DNA of 64,000 nt from Paenibacillus glycinis. GTDB taxonomy: Bacteria > Bacillota > Bacilli > Paenibacillales > Paenibacillaceae. The stretch is taken from assembly GCF_009909185.1 (NCBI RefSeq), contig NZ_JAAAMV010000007.1, forward strand, positions 186,001 to 250,000, given 5' to 3'. Positions 27,226-35,214 of this stretch are shown here, piece after piece (position 1 is the stretch's first letter; every line of letters begins with the position of its first letter). The translations under genes and the position numbers were made by a program. The notes below the pieces were generated by a model. It worked only from the letters and a program-made list of their open reading frames with translations, was not told the DNA's origin and ran no database searches.

Positions 27226-27540
27226 CGATTCAGCCTCCTTGGTTTTAGCTGCAATCCTTGCGGCAACCATGGTATCCGGTCGAAGCCCTGTGCCTGCTGT
27301 ATCCAGTTCCATTATAGCTTATTGTTCTTGCGTTGGCCCTCATGGCAATCGTTTCGTCCGGGCGCATCATTGATCGGATCTATCGTAATCATAGAAAAGC
27401 TCGCATTGATCTCGGGCCGGCGAACCCCTACTATGAGTGTAGCGACCATCGGGAGGTGATGAATACAGTTATCGTCAATAGCCGTTAGCAGGACAACCAA
27501 TCGCAAATTAGCCCGCGAAGCGGCCGGCGCGCCGGGAGAT
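27226..27540. other. Gene-free region between Rieske and ArsR genes
   Basis: No gene is supported. A minus-strand TATAAT lies at 27311-27316, about 85 bases before the Rieske start, without a good -35. A GGGAGGTGATG followed by a 9-codon plus-strand ORF near 27458 has no match I know and is probably chance. Confidence 0.35.
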
Positions 27541-27568
27541 TTGATTTATTTCGATTCTTTAGTACAAT
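27541..27568 (+). promoter_or_regulatory. Promoter giving a leaderless arsR-type transcript
   Basis: TTGATT (27541-27546) and TACAAT (27563-27568) are spaced by 16 bases. The ATG of the ArsR gene begins 7 bases after the -10 box and lacks any Shine-Dalgarno, so transcription should begin at or next to the start codon. Confidence 0.6.
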
Positions 27569-27574
27569 GATTTT

Positions 27575-27865
27575 ATGACAATCGAAAAAACATTAAACGA
27601 TGAGCACAGGGCGAGAATATTCAAGGCTTTGGCGGATGAAACGAGATTGGAAATCATACGGAATCTCTACGCCAAGCAAAACGAGATGAATTGCGGAGAA
27701 GTGGGAGACATACAAGGGATTTCAAAATCGAATACCTCGTATCATTTGCGTACGTTAAGGGAGGCGAAATTGATCAAGGTACGAAAAGACGCGCAAACGA
27801 GGTATATGAGCATCGATATGGAAACCTTTCAATCGTACTTACCCGGCTTTCTGGATACGTTGTAA
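27575..27865 (+). CDS. ArsR-family winged-helix repressor
   Basis: This 96-residue protein is a small ArsR-type DNA-binding repressor. It has ILKALADETRLEIIRNLY at the N-terminus and the recognition region GEVGDIQGISKSNTSYHLRTLREAKLIKVRKDAQTRYMSID. It has a single pair-like Cys (NCGEVG) but no CxC metal motif, so metal sensing is not obvious. Xenobiotic or redox sensing is an alternative. It is followed by an MFS exporter and an alpha/beta hydrolase, and two related palindromes lie between it and the MFS gene. It probably represses that transporter. The start codon seems to be leaderless. Confidence 0.9.
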   Translation: MTIEKTLNDEHRARIFKALADETRLEIIRNLYAKQNEMNCGEVGDIQGISKSNTSYHLRTLREAKLIKVRKDAQTRYMSIDMETFQSYLPGFLDTL

Positions 27866-27878
27866 ACAAGAAATTTTT

Positions 27879-27918
27879 TTTGTTCAGTAGTTTGATATTT
27901 GTTGAACTACTGAACAAA
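27879..27918. promoter_or_regulatory. Operator palindrome A upstream of the MFS gene
   Basis: TTTGTTCAGTAGTT (27879-27892) and AACTACTGAACAAA (27905-27918) are a perfect 14-bp inverted repeat with a 12-base centre. It shares ATATTTGTTGAACTAC with the second palindrome at 27971, which marks it as a repeated protein-binding site rather than a terminator. No T-run follows on the plus strand. Confidence 0.65.
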
Positions 27919-27970
27919 TAGCAAGAGGTGAATCAAAGGGCATAAATCGAAGGTTTATTTTTTTGTCCAT

Positions 27971-27992
27971 TAGTTCAATATTTGTTGAACTA
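27971..27992. promoter_or_regulatory. Operator palindrome B upstream of the MFS gene
   Basis: TAGTTCAA (27971-27978) and TTGAACTA (27985-27992) form an inverted repeat whose right half and centre repeat palindrome A. The two centres are about 83 bp apart, near eight helical turns, which would allow looping by the repressor. It lies 30 bases before the MFS start. Confidence 0.65.
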
Positions 27993-28021
27993 CAAAACTA
28001 AGCGACAGAGGATGAGTCATA

Positions 28022-29203
28022 TTGGGTAAGCTCACGGCTTTATTGTTCATGATCATGTTTTTTATCGGCACGGATACGTTTCTGATCTCGCCGCTCATCC
28101 CCACGCTTCAGGAATTGTTCGATATCCCGACCGAAATCTCCGGTTGGATGGTGGGAGCCTATGCTCTGGGCTATGCGATATTCGCCTTGATCGCCGGCCC
28201 GCTCTCCGACGGTTGGGATCGCAAGAAGGTCATGTTTTGCGGCATGCTTTGTTTCTCGCTCGCCACCATTTTATGCGGCTTTGCCACGGGTTTTTGGTCG
28301 ATGCTATTGTTCCGTTTCTTGGCCGGCATCAGCGCGGCGTTTACGTCGCCTCAAGTCTGGGCTTCCATTCCGGTTTTGTTCCCTCCGGCCAAGAACGCCA
28401 AAGTGCTCGGCATCGTCATGGCCGGCTTGGCTTCCGCGCAAGCGTTCGGGATTCCGATCGGAGGTCTGCTCGCTTCAACCCATTGGTCGTATCCTTTCTA
28501 TGTCATCGGCGCATGTTCCCTGGCAGTGTCGATCTTTATCCATTTCGCTTTGCCGTCGATGAAACCGAACCAAGACCGACGAACCAGGCTGCCGATCTTC
28601 CAAAGATATCTCCCGTTGTTGACCAGCAGAATCGCAAGAAGATCCTTCCTCGGTCATTTCCTGTTTAATTGCGGCTTTATGGCTGCCTTTGCGTTCATCG
28701 GAAAATCGATGACGGACCGCTTTGCGCTTTCGGTCGATCAGGTGGGGTACGTCATGTTTTTTCTGGGTTTAGGCAATCTGGCAGGCAGCTTCGGCGGCGC
28801 TTATATCATTCAAAGGTTCAATCGTTTCAATACGCTGGCAGGAGGCTTTCTTGTCGCCACCGCATGCTTTATCGCCTTGCCTTTCATGCCCTCGGTTGCG
28901 GCTTTCGACGGCGTATACTTCTTCGTATTCATGAACATGGGGATCGCGTTTCCGTTGATCATGGGGCTTCTGACTTCATTGAATCCGTCGATTCGCGGCA
29001 CGATCTCGAGCTTGGGCAACTCGATCATGTATGCTGCGACAACGCTCGGTTCTTGGCTGGCAGGCTTGATCTATGCGAACTTTAACGGTTTTGTCGGCGT
29101 CGCCGTATTTGCCGCGCTCTGCTTCGCCGGCGCCTTGTTCTATTTCGTATCCAGCGGCATTTTGACCGGTCAAACGGAAGCCAGGAACAAGCTTGCCTCC
29201 TAA
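28022..29203 (+). CDS. MFS drug/sugar efflux-type transporter
   Basis: This 393-residue protein has twelve predicted membrane helices. Major facilitator signatures include the loop 2-3 motif GPLSDGWDRKKVMFCGM and the N-terminal helix FMIMFFIGTDTFLISPLIPTL with its acidic residue in TM1. It resembles drug:H+ antiporters of the DHA1 family (YdhP/AraJ-like), which pump compounds out across the membrane. The start is TTG at 28022, preceded by AGAGG about 9 bases upstream. The adjoining ArsR repressor and the two palindromes suggest substrate-inducible expression. The hydrolase gene follows 29 bases downstream in the same operon. Confidence 0.92.
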   Translation: MGKLTALLFMIMFFIGTDTFLISPLIPTLQELFDIPTEISGWMVGAYALGYAIFALIAGPLSDGWDRKKVMFCGMLCFSLATILCGFATGFWSMLLFRFLAGISAAFTSPQVWASIPVLFPPAKNAKVLGIVMAGLASAQAFGIPIGGLLASTHWSYPFYVIGACSLAVSIFIHFALPSMKPNQDRRTRLPIFQRYLPLLTSRIARRSFLGHFLFNCGFMAAFAFIGKSMTDRFALSVDQVGYVMFFLGLGNLAGSFGGAYIIQRFNRFNTLAGGFLVATACFIALPFMPSVAAFDGVYFFVFMNMGIAFPLIMGLLTSLNPSIRGTISSLGNSIMYAATTLGSWLAGLIYANFNGFVGVAVFAALCFAGALFYFVSSGILTGQTEARNKLAS

Positions 29204-29232
29204 GAACCTAACAACATTCCGAGGTGATTTCA

Positions 29233-29934
29233 TTGTCGACTTATATACTCATTCACGGCGCGTGGCACGGATCTTGGTGTTGGGAGAACATCGTTCCCTT
29301 GTTGGAAAACGCCGGTCATCGCGTAATTGCGATTGATTTGCCCGGACATGGAGAAGACCTGACTCCGGTATCGGACGTCACGCTCGACGCCTATACAAAT
29401 CGCGTGGTAGCTGCCATCGATGAACTTGATGAAGAGGTTATTCTAGTCGGACACAGCATGGGCGGGATCGTCGTATCGCAAACGGCCGAGTACCGCCCGA
29501 AACGCATTCGCTCGCTCGTTTATTTGACTGCCTTTCTATTGCAGCACGGTCAAAACATGCTCGCGGTTCCGCCTAACCCTGCCATGCGCGTCTCCGATGA
29601 TGGCCGTACGATTGCCGTTCCCGCGGACAAAGCAAAGGATATCTTCTACAATCATTGCCTGGACGAGGATGCAGCCCGTGCAGCAGCGCGGTTAAAGGTA
29701 CAATCTTTACGTCCATTCGTCGCACCGCTCAGCCTGACGGAACAAAACTACGGTCAAGTCCCGCGTTACTATATTGAAGGTCTTCGAGATCAAGCCATTC
29801 CCATCGCATCGCAGAGGCTAATGGAAGCCGCTTCTCCCTGCAAGGAAGTATTCTCGCTGGATACGGATCACTCGCCGTTCTATTCGACGCCCGGACAATT
29901 AGGTGCCATCCTGCTCGGCATCGGGGAAAAATGA
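29233..29934 (+). CDS. Alpha/beta hydrolase
   Basis: This 233-residue alpha/beta hydrolase has the oxyanion stretch LIHGAWHGSWCWE, the nucleophile elbow GHSMGG (Ser75), an acidic residue in GLRDQAIP near 190, and the catalytic His in DTDHSPF near 216. It resembles the small esterase/plant methylesterase-like group (Abhydrolase_6), which acts on small esters in the cytoplasm. The TTG at 29233 is preferred over the GTG at 29224 because GAGGTG serves as the ribosome-binding site. It is co-transcribed with the MFS exporter and could degrade or modify the compound that the ArsR protein senses. Confidence 0.9.
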   Translation: MSTYILIHGAWHGSWCWENIVPLLENAGHRVIAIDLPGHGEDLTPVSDVTLDAYTNRVVAAIDELDEEVILVGHSMGGIVVSQTAEYRPKRIRSLVYLTAFLLQHGQNMLAVPPNPAMRVSDDGRTIAVPADKAKDIFYNHCLDEDAARAAARLKVQSLRPFVAPLSLTEQNYGQVPRYYIEGLRDQAIPIASQRLMEAASPCKEVFSLDTDHSPFYSTPGQLGAILLGIGEK

Positions 29935-29939
29935 GCCAT

Positions 29940-29990
29940 GACATGCCGTGGCCGCTGTTCTCGCAAGAACGCGGCACGGCATGTCGTTTT
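29940..29990 (+). terminator. Intrinsic terminator after the hydrolase
   Basis: GACATGCCGT (29940-29949) pairs with ACGGCATGTC (29976-29985). Nested arms GCCGC/GCGGC and GTTCT/AGAAC give about 20 pairs, and GTTTT follows. It separates the convergent hydrolase and gerAC genes. Confidence 0.8.
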
Positions 29991-30032
29991 GATCGGGAAT
30001 CGGCCGTCCATGGTCTTGCTCGGGCGCTCATT

Positions 30033-31097
30033 CTAAAGCCTGGTCCCGGTCTCCTTGATGTTGACGTCGACATCCAGGCTCACGTCCATCGTCGGATAAT
30101 TGCGCATCCAATCCGCTTCATTCCAGTTTTTGTTTCGGCTCCTCGCGAAATCCCCTAAGCCCAGCGGGTCGACTCCATGTTTTTGAAACGTTTTGACGAG
30201 CTCCGATTCTGCTTGGACGAGCTGTCGTTCGAAGCGTTTGTTCAGATTGCGGAGATCCTTGTCCGATATTCGGTAGCCGTCCGCTTCCCTTATCTTGCCG
30301 TTCATCGACAGGCCGATCGCGACAGCGTCATTCTTCATGCGGTACTTCACGGAGGAGCCGACATTTTCAATGGCCACGAACGCTCCGCTGTCGAGCCTCA
30401 CGTCGAAGATCCCTTGATTCATGTCTTGCAGCAGCAGCTTCATGAGCTTCGACCGGCTAAAATCCAGCGATGCGACGTATTTGTCGTTTTTGAATAAGGC
30501 AGTTCCGGACACGACGAGACGGTCATGCTGGATTTGAAGGAGCGGCAAATAGGGGTCAAGCCCTTCCCCTAGGAGCGAATACTCGAATTCATGCAGATTT
30601 TGACTGGGAAGCGCTCCTTTCCTCGTGTTTGAATCAAGGAGATGATCGATAAACATCCCTTTCTCCTGTTTCTTGCTAAAATTCCGCTCCAATACGTTTT
30701 TGGCGTTTCCGTCCACCACGGCCAAGGACATCCGGTGGGAAAAAACCGCGTTGCGCAGCAGGACGTCCAGCTCCTTCGCTACCCCGCCCGAGGCTTTGTC
30801 GCTGCCGAATAATACGACGGAAAGCTTCCCGGTCTGCAAGGGCTTGTCCATTTGCGAACTCATGAATTCCCGGATTCCGGAATTTGTACGGCCTGTTTTC
30901 GAGTACAGTTCATCCGTCACGGTCTCGGGCTTTCCGGCTTGAAATTTGGGAACCGCCAATGTGATTTCGATTTGATCGTTGGCTATTTTGTCGTAGGAGG
31001 CGACTATAAACAGGTTGACTCTATCCAGGATTTGTTGTTTCACGCATGCCGTCCCTAACAGGCATATCGTCAGCATCACGCAAGCGGTCCGTTTCAC
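30033..31097 (-). CDS. gerAC: Spore germination lipoprotein, Ger(x)C family
   Basis: This 354-residue Ger(x)C protein is the C subunit of a nutrient germinant receptor in the spore inner membrane. It has a lipobox LLGTAC (Cys18) after a short signal. Family stretches include NLFIVASYDKIANDQIEITLAVPKF, RTNSGIREFMSSQMDKPLQTGKLSVVLFG and the C-terminal FQKHGVDPLGLGDFARSRNKNWNEADW. The GTG at 31097 is used since the upstream in-frame sequence is only the antisense of gerAB. It overlaps the gerAB stop by 4 bases (GTGA). It probably stabilises or orients the A and B subunits. Confidence 0.93.
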   Translation of the reverse strand: MKRTACVMLTICLLGTACVKQQILDRVNLFIVASYDKIANDQIEITLAVPKFQAGKPETVTDELYSKTGRTNSGIREFMSSQMDKPLQTGKLSVVLFGSDKASGGVAKELDVLLRNAVFSHRMSLAVVDGNAKNVLERNFSKKQEKGMFIDHLLDSNTRKGALPSQNLHEFEYSLLGEGLDPYLPLLQIQHDRLVVSGTALFKNDKYVASLDFSRSKLMKLLLQDMNQGIFDVRLDSGAFVAIENVGSSVKYRMKNDAVAIGLSMNGKIREADGYRISDKDLRNLNKRFERQLVQAESELVKTFQKHGVDPLGLGDFARSRNKNWNEADWMRNYPTMDVSLDVDVNIKETGTRL

Positions 31098-32182
31098 TTC
31101 GTTTTGATCACCTTTGCTCTGAGAGTATCGAATAGAAAGAGCGCGGGGACATAGACGAATATAACGCCGATCCCCGACAGCCTGATCCAGGATTGAACGG
31201 CGTCTACGCCGATCCGATTCGGAATCAAACAGACCGCGATGAAAACCAAACCCAACAAAAACGGAAGAACGGTCATTTGCCTGACCGCGAACGTAAACTT
31301 CATGATCCGGCTGGCAACCCACACGCATAATCCGATGACGGGAAACAACCGCAGCACCGTTGCGGATGCGCCGATGAATTCGAATCGTTCGACGAATGGA
31401 AACTGAATGAATCCGTATTTGGTCAAGCCCGGCCAGATTTCATGCGCCAACTGCCGAGGTTTGAAGGTGATCACCCCGAAGATGACTTCCATCACGTAAA
31501 GCAGGGTCATGGATAACGTTCCCGCATGCGCCCATGTTTGCGATTTTTCCGGTGTCTTGATAAACGGGTAGCAGAACAGGAGCATTTCTATGCCCATGTA
31601 GGAAATGGTCAATTCCTTTGCTGCGCTGAGTATGTCTTCCGGCGAATGGCTCATGGCGGGCAATAAATTGTTGAAGTGAAAAAACGGGACCATGGAAAAG
31701 ATCGTGGCGAAAAGAACGGTGTTGAGCAGGCTGAACATGCCTATGCCGACGATAACTCGAAAACCGCATGAAATGATGTAATAGGCGATCAGGAGCACAA
31801 CCGCCGCCAGCGGCCACGTTTTTAAATCCGGAAACACCCAAACCTGGATCACTTCAATAAATAATCGGACATGATAGACGGTTACGAACAGAAAATAGAC
31901 CGCAAAGGCGAGGTTAAACATCAGGCCGATCCATCTGCCGAACAATCGAATATGAATGCTCATCAGGTCCGTCCGATGACGGTTAAGGACGCGGTACATC
32001 ATGGCGATGACGATATGGATGCCCAGGGAGCAAAGCAGCACGGACATCCAAGCGTCCTGGCCGGCGATCAGGACCGGCTTGACGGACGCGAACAGAAAGT
32101 CGATGCCGAAGAGCATGGCGTGCACGATGACGAACGTGAGATAAGGAGAGACGGTATATCGTTCTTGAATAGGTGAAGTCAA
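31094..32182 (-). CDS. gerAB: Spore germination protein, GerAB/APC-type permease
   Basis: This is a polytopic protein of about 362 residues with ten predicted membrane helices, related to the APC amino-acid transporters. In germinant receptors the B subunit binds the nutrient and forms the core of the receptor. Characteristic stretches are SPYLTFVIVHAMLFGIDFL, VLNRHRTDLMSIHIRLFGRWIG, and GFIQFPFVERFEFIGAS. The TTG at 32182 is preferred because GGAGG lies 7 bases upstream; the TTG at 32188 sits almost on the Shine-Dalgarno. It follows gerAA by about 24 bases. Confidence 0.92.
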   Translation of the reverse strand: MTSPIQERYTVSPYLTFVIVHAMLFGIDFLFASVKPVLIAGQDAWMSVLLCSLGIHIVIAMMYRVLNRHRTDLMSIHIRLFGRWIGLMFNLAFAVYFLFVTVYHVRLFIEVIQVWVFPDLKTWPLAAVVLLIAYYIISCGFRVIVGIGMFSLLNTVLFATIFSMVPFFHFNNLLPAMSHSPEDILSAAKELTISYMGIEMLLFCYPFIKTPEKSQTWAHAGTLSMTLLYVMEVIFGVITFKPRQLAHEIWPGLTKYGFIQFPFVERFEFIGASATVLRLFPVIGLCVWVASRIMKFTFAVRQMTVLPFLLGLVFIAVCLIPNRIGVDAVQSWIRLSGIGVIFVYVPALFLFDTLRAKVIKTK

Positions 32183-32206
32183 CGTCAATCCTCCCCGAAC
32201 CCGTTG

Positions 32207-33655
32207 TTAGTCGTCAATGTCTTTTTTTAATTTTGCCTTTTCTTTATCGTACCGGACCGGATTCCGGGTCCTAAAGAACGCCGGCCGATGATGAAAGACG
32301 GCATACGGCGGACGGATCAACGTATCGGTCAGACTCTTCGGGCGAAACGGATAAAACGGAACCAGATACGGCATTCCGAGGGATGTAAGGCGGAGCAGAT
32401 GCGTAACGACGATGAAGGTACAAAGGAAAATCCCGAGCAAGCCCCACAGTTGAGCAAAGAGAATGAACGGAAACCGCAGGATCCGTATGGTATTGCTCAT
32501 GCGAAAAACAGGCGTCGTGAACGAAGCCATCGCCGACAATGCCACGATGATGAGCAGGAAGTTGCTGGTCAGCGCAGCCTGCACCGCGGCGGTGCCGAGG
32601 ACGATGCCTCCGACGATCCCGATCGTCTGCCCGATCTTGGACGGCAATCTCGCTCCTGCTTCGCGCAGCAGCTCGATGGACAGTTCCATGATCAGAACCT
32701 CGACGACCGGAGGGAATGGAACGTTGATTCGGGAGGCAATGATCGTGGGCAGAAAGGTATTCGAGATCCCGTGACCATGATAAGTCAGGACGGCTACATA
32801 CACGGCCGAAGCTAATATGGAGAATATCACGGACGTGATTCGAATCATGCGAATAATCGAACCGATGATCCATGGCAAAAAATAATCCTCGTACGAGGTG
32901 AAGAAATGCTCGAACGTAACGGGACCGATAATCGCATTCGGAGACCCGTCAACCAGGACGCAGACTTGTCCGAGCGTCAAGCTCCACGTAATGCGGTCGG
33001 TTCGTTCCGTTCCGAGCATCTGCGGAAAGATCGAGTTCGAATTGTCTTCGATGATTTGTTGAATGATGGTGATGTCCGTCACGGAATCGAACTGCATGTC
33101 CCCGACGCGCTGCAGGCAGGTTTGGACATATTGCTCGTTCGCGATCCCCTCGATGTAACAAATCGCCACCCTCGACTTGGAAAGATCCCCGACCTGGAGT
33201 TCTTTGATACGCAGCGAAGCGACCGGCAGCCGCTGGCGAATCAGGTTTAAGTTCGTGTCCAATGACTCGACGAGCGCTTCTTTCGGACCTTCGACATTGA
33301 ATTCGATTTCGGGTTTCGATACGACGCGGCCCTTTGACAGACAGGCGTTCACCAGCATCGTTGCGGGGTTGGAGGCGTGCCCAATCGCCGCGTATCCGCG
33401 CAGCAATTTGTTTCGGATCGCGTTCCAGTCGGACGAGCGCTCTTTCTCCGCGATGGGCAGCGATTCGAATAATTCATCGAACGGCAGTCCGGCGTTCTTG
33501 CTTATATAATCAAGAATCTGTTCATTGAGAATGTTGATATCCGTAATGGATTTAAAATAGCAGATCAAATAAGGCTCTCCGTGATTTGATTGATGGAAAA
33601 TAACGAAATCCGAGGATTCCCTGAATTCCTCCCACTCCTTGGGGATTGCAGGCAT
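32207..33655 (-). CDS. gerAA: Spore germination protein, GerAA family
   Basis: This 482-residue A subunit of a GerA-type germinant receptor has an N-terminal soluble region of about 240 residues. Family motifs are VAICYIEGIANEQYVQTCLQRV and GQVCVLVDGSPNAIIGPVTFEHFFTSYEDYF. A membrane domain follows with FPPVVEVLIMELSIELLREAGARLP and GQTIGIVGGIVLG. The ATG at 33655 has a perfect AAGGAGGT 8 bases upstream. The A-B-C gene order is the standard tricistronic operon, normally expressed in the forespore by sigma-G. I could not place a sure sigma-G promoter in 33656-33720. Confidence 0.94.
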   Translation of the reverse strand: MPAIPKEWEEFRESSDFVIFHQSNHGEPYLICYFKSITDINILNEQILDYISKNAGLPFDELFESLPIAEKERSSDWNAIRNKLLRGYAAIGHASNPATMLVNACLSKGRVVSKPEIEFNVEGPKEALVESLDTNLNLIRQRLPVASLRIKELQVGDLSKSRVAICYIEGIANEQYVQTCLQRVGDMQFDSVTDITIIQQIIEDNSNSIFPQMLGTERTDRITWSLTLGQVCVLVDGSPNAIIGPVTFEHFFTSYEDYFLPWIIGSIIRMIRITSVIFSILASAVYVAVLTYHGHGISNTFLPTIIASRINVPFPPVVEVLIMELSIELLREAGARLPSKIGQTIGIVGGIVLGTAAVQAALTSNFLLIIVALSAMASFTTPVFRMSNTIRILRFPFILFAQLWGLLGIFLCTFIVVTHLLRLTSLGMPYLVPFYPFRPKSLTDTLIRPPYAVFHHRPAFFRTRNPVRYDKEKAKLKKDIDD

Positions 33656-33859
33656 TTAAAATACCTCCTTTTCCTGTAACTTTGTGTATCATTATTCACT
33701 GTCACCCGCTTCTTATACGTGCGTGCAGCTCCGTGAATCGGGTTGAAGCCGCTTCGCCTCTATCCGGATTGCCCCCTTCCCGACCGCTGCCTTCGTATCC
33801 TTTATCGGCATTATCGCGAAATACTGGCAATAAGCGAGCGCCGGCATCGAGCGCGCGGT

Positions 33860-35038
33860 TCATAATGAAGAAAGGCGACCAACGGATTCGTTGGCCGCCT
33901 TTCTTATGTTCTCGGATCGACTCGCAGGGCAAGCCCTTGCCTCAGCGCAGCCGGTTGGGCATACATCATGGTTGCTCCTTCTTTTTCCTTCATCGGAGCC
34001 CGCTGGATCCCGGAAACCGGAGCAAGGCCGGCAAACGCTCGATCCGACCGGTAAAAGTTCGAACTTCACGCCGGTCAGTCGTTCGCTTAACGTCCACAGC
34101 CGCTCGGCGTCCTCGGCGTTCACCGCGCGTTCGAATACGCCGGGCGTGAACGGAACGGACGTGATTTCCGCGATGTCCCCGTTCTCGCAATAAACGCCGC
34201 CCTTCCCGTCGAGCTGAGGATGGACCGCGCACCAGACGAGCGTGGCCGCGCCTTCTTCGATCGTCTTGAATTCGTCGCTGTACGCCAATAAGACGCGTTC
34301 CCCGCGCTCGTTCAACGCACTGAACGCATTCAATTCGTCCTCGGTCATATGGCGGCTCAAATTCGTGATGATCGTGCCCGGATGTACGGAAAAGGTCCGT
34401 ACGCCATGCGTTTTTCCGCGTTTGTCCATGGCCACGGCAAACAATGCGTTCGCCGTCTTCGATTGCGCGTACGCAACCCACCTCTCATAATCGCGCGTAT
34501 GGAAGTTGGGGTCTTCGAAATCAAAACCGCCGAGCTGATGCGCGAACGACGATACGGATACGATTCTTGCGCCTTCCGCCTTCTTGAGCGCCGGCCATAA
34601 TCGCGCGGTTAACTGAAAATGGCCCAAATGATTCGTCGAAAGTTGAGATTCGAATCCGCGCGAATCGCGAACCAGCGGAGCCGCCATGATGCCTGCGGAA
34701 TTGATCATCATATGCAAAGGGCGACCGGTAGCGAGGAAACGTTCGGCAAACGCATCGATGGACGAGGGATCCATAAGCTCCACCCGTTCCAGCTCCACGC
34801 CCGGAACCGTGCTTAAGGCCGCTTGCGCTTTCTCGGGCGTGCGGGCGGGCACGATCACCGTTGCTCCGGCAGAGGCAAGCGCTTTGACGGCTTCCAGACC
34901 AAGCCCGGCATAACCGCCCGTAACGATAGCGATCCTGCCGGTCAGGTCCTGGCCGCCCAAGGCTTCCTTGGCGGTCGTTCTTGGCCCGAAGCCCGTTCGA
35001 AGCGGAGTTTGAAGCGCGATAGGATTCTGAGTCGTCAT
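33860..35038 (-). CDS. Short-chain dehydrogenase/reductase with unusual C-terminal extension
   Basis: This is a 392-residue SDR oxidoreductase of the retinol-dehydrogenase/WWOX-like type. It has the cofactor motif TGGYAGLG near residue 40, NSAG near 113-116, the catalytic Ser in VSVSSFAHQ and Tyr190-x3-Lys194 (YAQSK). Family members end shortly after a TGVKFEL-like stretch, at about 320-330 residues. Here about 64 further residues (329-392), rich in Cys, Arg, Ser and Pro, have no family look and run through a terminator hairpin. A lost stop codon or frameshift is likely. GGAGGT precedes the ATG at 35038. The substrate is unknown. Confidence 0.85.
   Translation of the reverse strand: MTTQNPIALQTPLRTGFGPRTTAKEALGGQDLTGRIAIVTGGYAGLGLEAVKALASAGATVIVPARTPEKAQAALSTVPGVELERVELMDPSSIDAFAERFLATGRPLHMMINSAGIMAAPLVRDSRGFESQLSTNHLGHFQLTARLWPALKKAEGARIVSVSSFAHQLGGFDFEDPNFHTRDYERWVAYAQSKTANALFAVAMDKRGKTHGVRTFSVHPGTIITNLSRHMTEDELNAFSALNERGERVLLAYSDEFKTIEEGAATLVWCAVHPQLDGKGGVYCENGDIAEITSVPFTPGVFERAVNAEDAERLWTLSERLTGVKFELLPVGSSVCRPCSGFRDPAGSDEGKRRSNHDVCPTGCAEARACPASRSENIRKAANESVGRLSSL
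33868..33905 (-). terminator. Intrinsic terminator inside the 3' end of the SDR reading frame
   Basis: AAGAAAGGCG (33868-33877) and CGCCTTTCTT (33896-33905), with CCAACG/CGTTGG inside, form a long stem with a small loop. On the minus strand TTCATT follows. It lies within the last 46 bases of the SDR reading frame, which suggests that the original stop codon was upstream of it. Confidence 0.75.
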
Positions 35039-35079
35039 GCGTGTAACCTCCGGATGTGATTGTGCAATAGCACTTGACG

Positions 35080-35108
35080 ACTATACATTAGTAAGTTTCA
35101 ATAAACAA
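35080..35108 (-). promoter_or_regulatory. Promoter of the SDR gene
   Basis: On the minus strand TTGTTT (35108-35103) and TATAGT (35085-35080) are spaced by 17 bases, about 42 bases before the SDR start codon. The surrounding 35060-35160 is strongly AT-rich compared with its neighbours. Confidence 0.5.
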
Positions 35109-35214
35109 CTCAGTAGCTATAATCTACTTAAAATCTTAACTTTCTATAGCAGCCTTCCTTCGGATCATTCGATCATCGCGCTTACTGCTGCTCGCACTCC
35201 CCGCAATCGCAACC

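Noticed and set aside
27458..27488. GGGAGGTGATG with a 9-codon ORF
   Set aside because: The spacing of 2 bases is poor, and the tiny peptide has no gene or terminator following it that would suggest a leader.
27879..27918. Terminator interpretation of operator palindrome A
   Set aside because: No T-run follows on the plus strand, and the same core repeats at 27971, which fits protein binding better.
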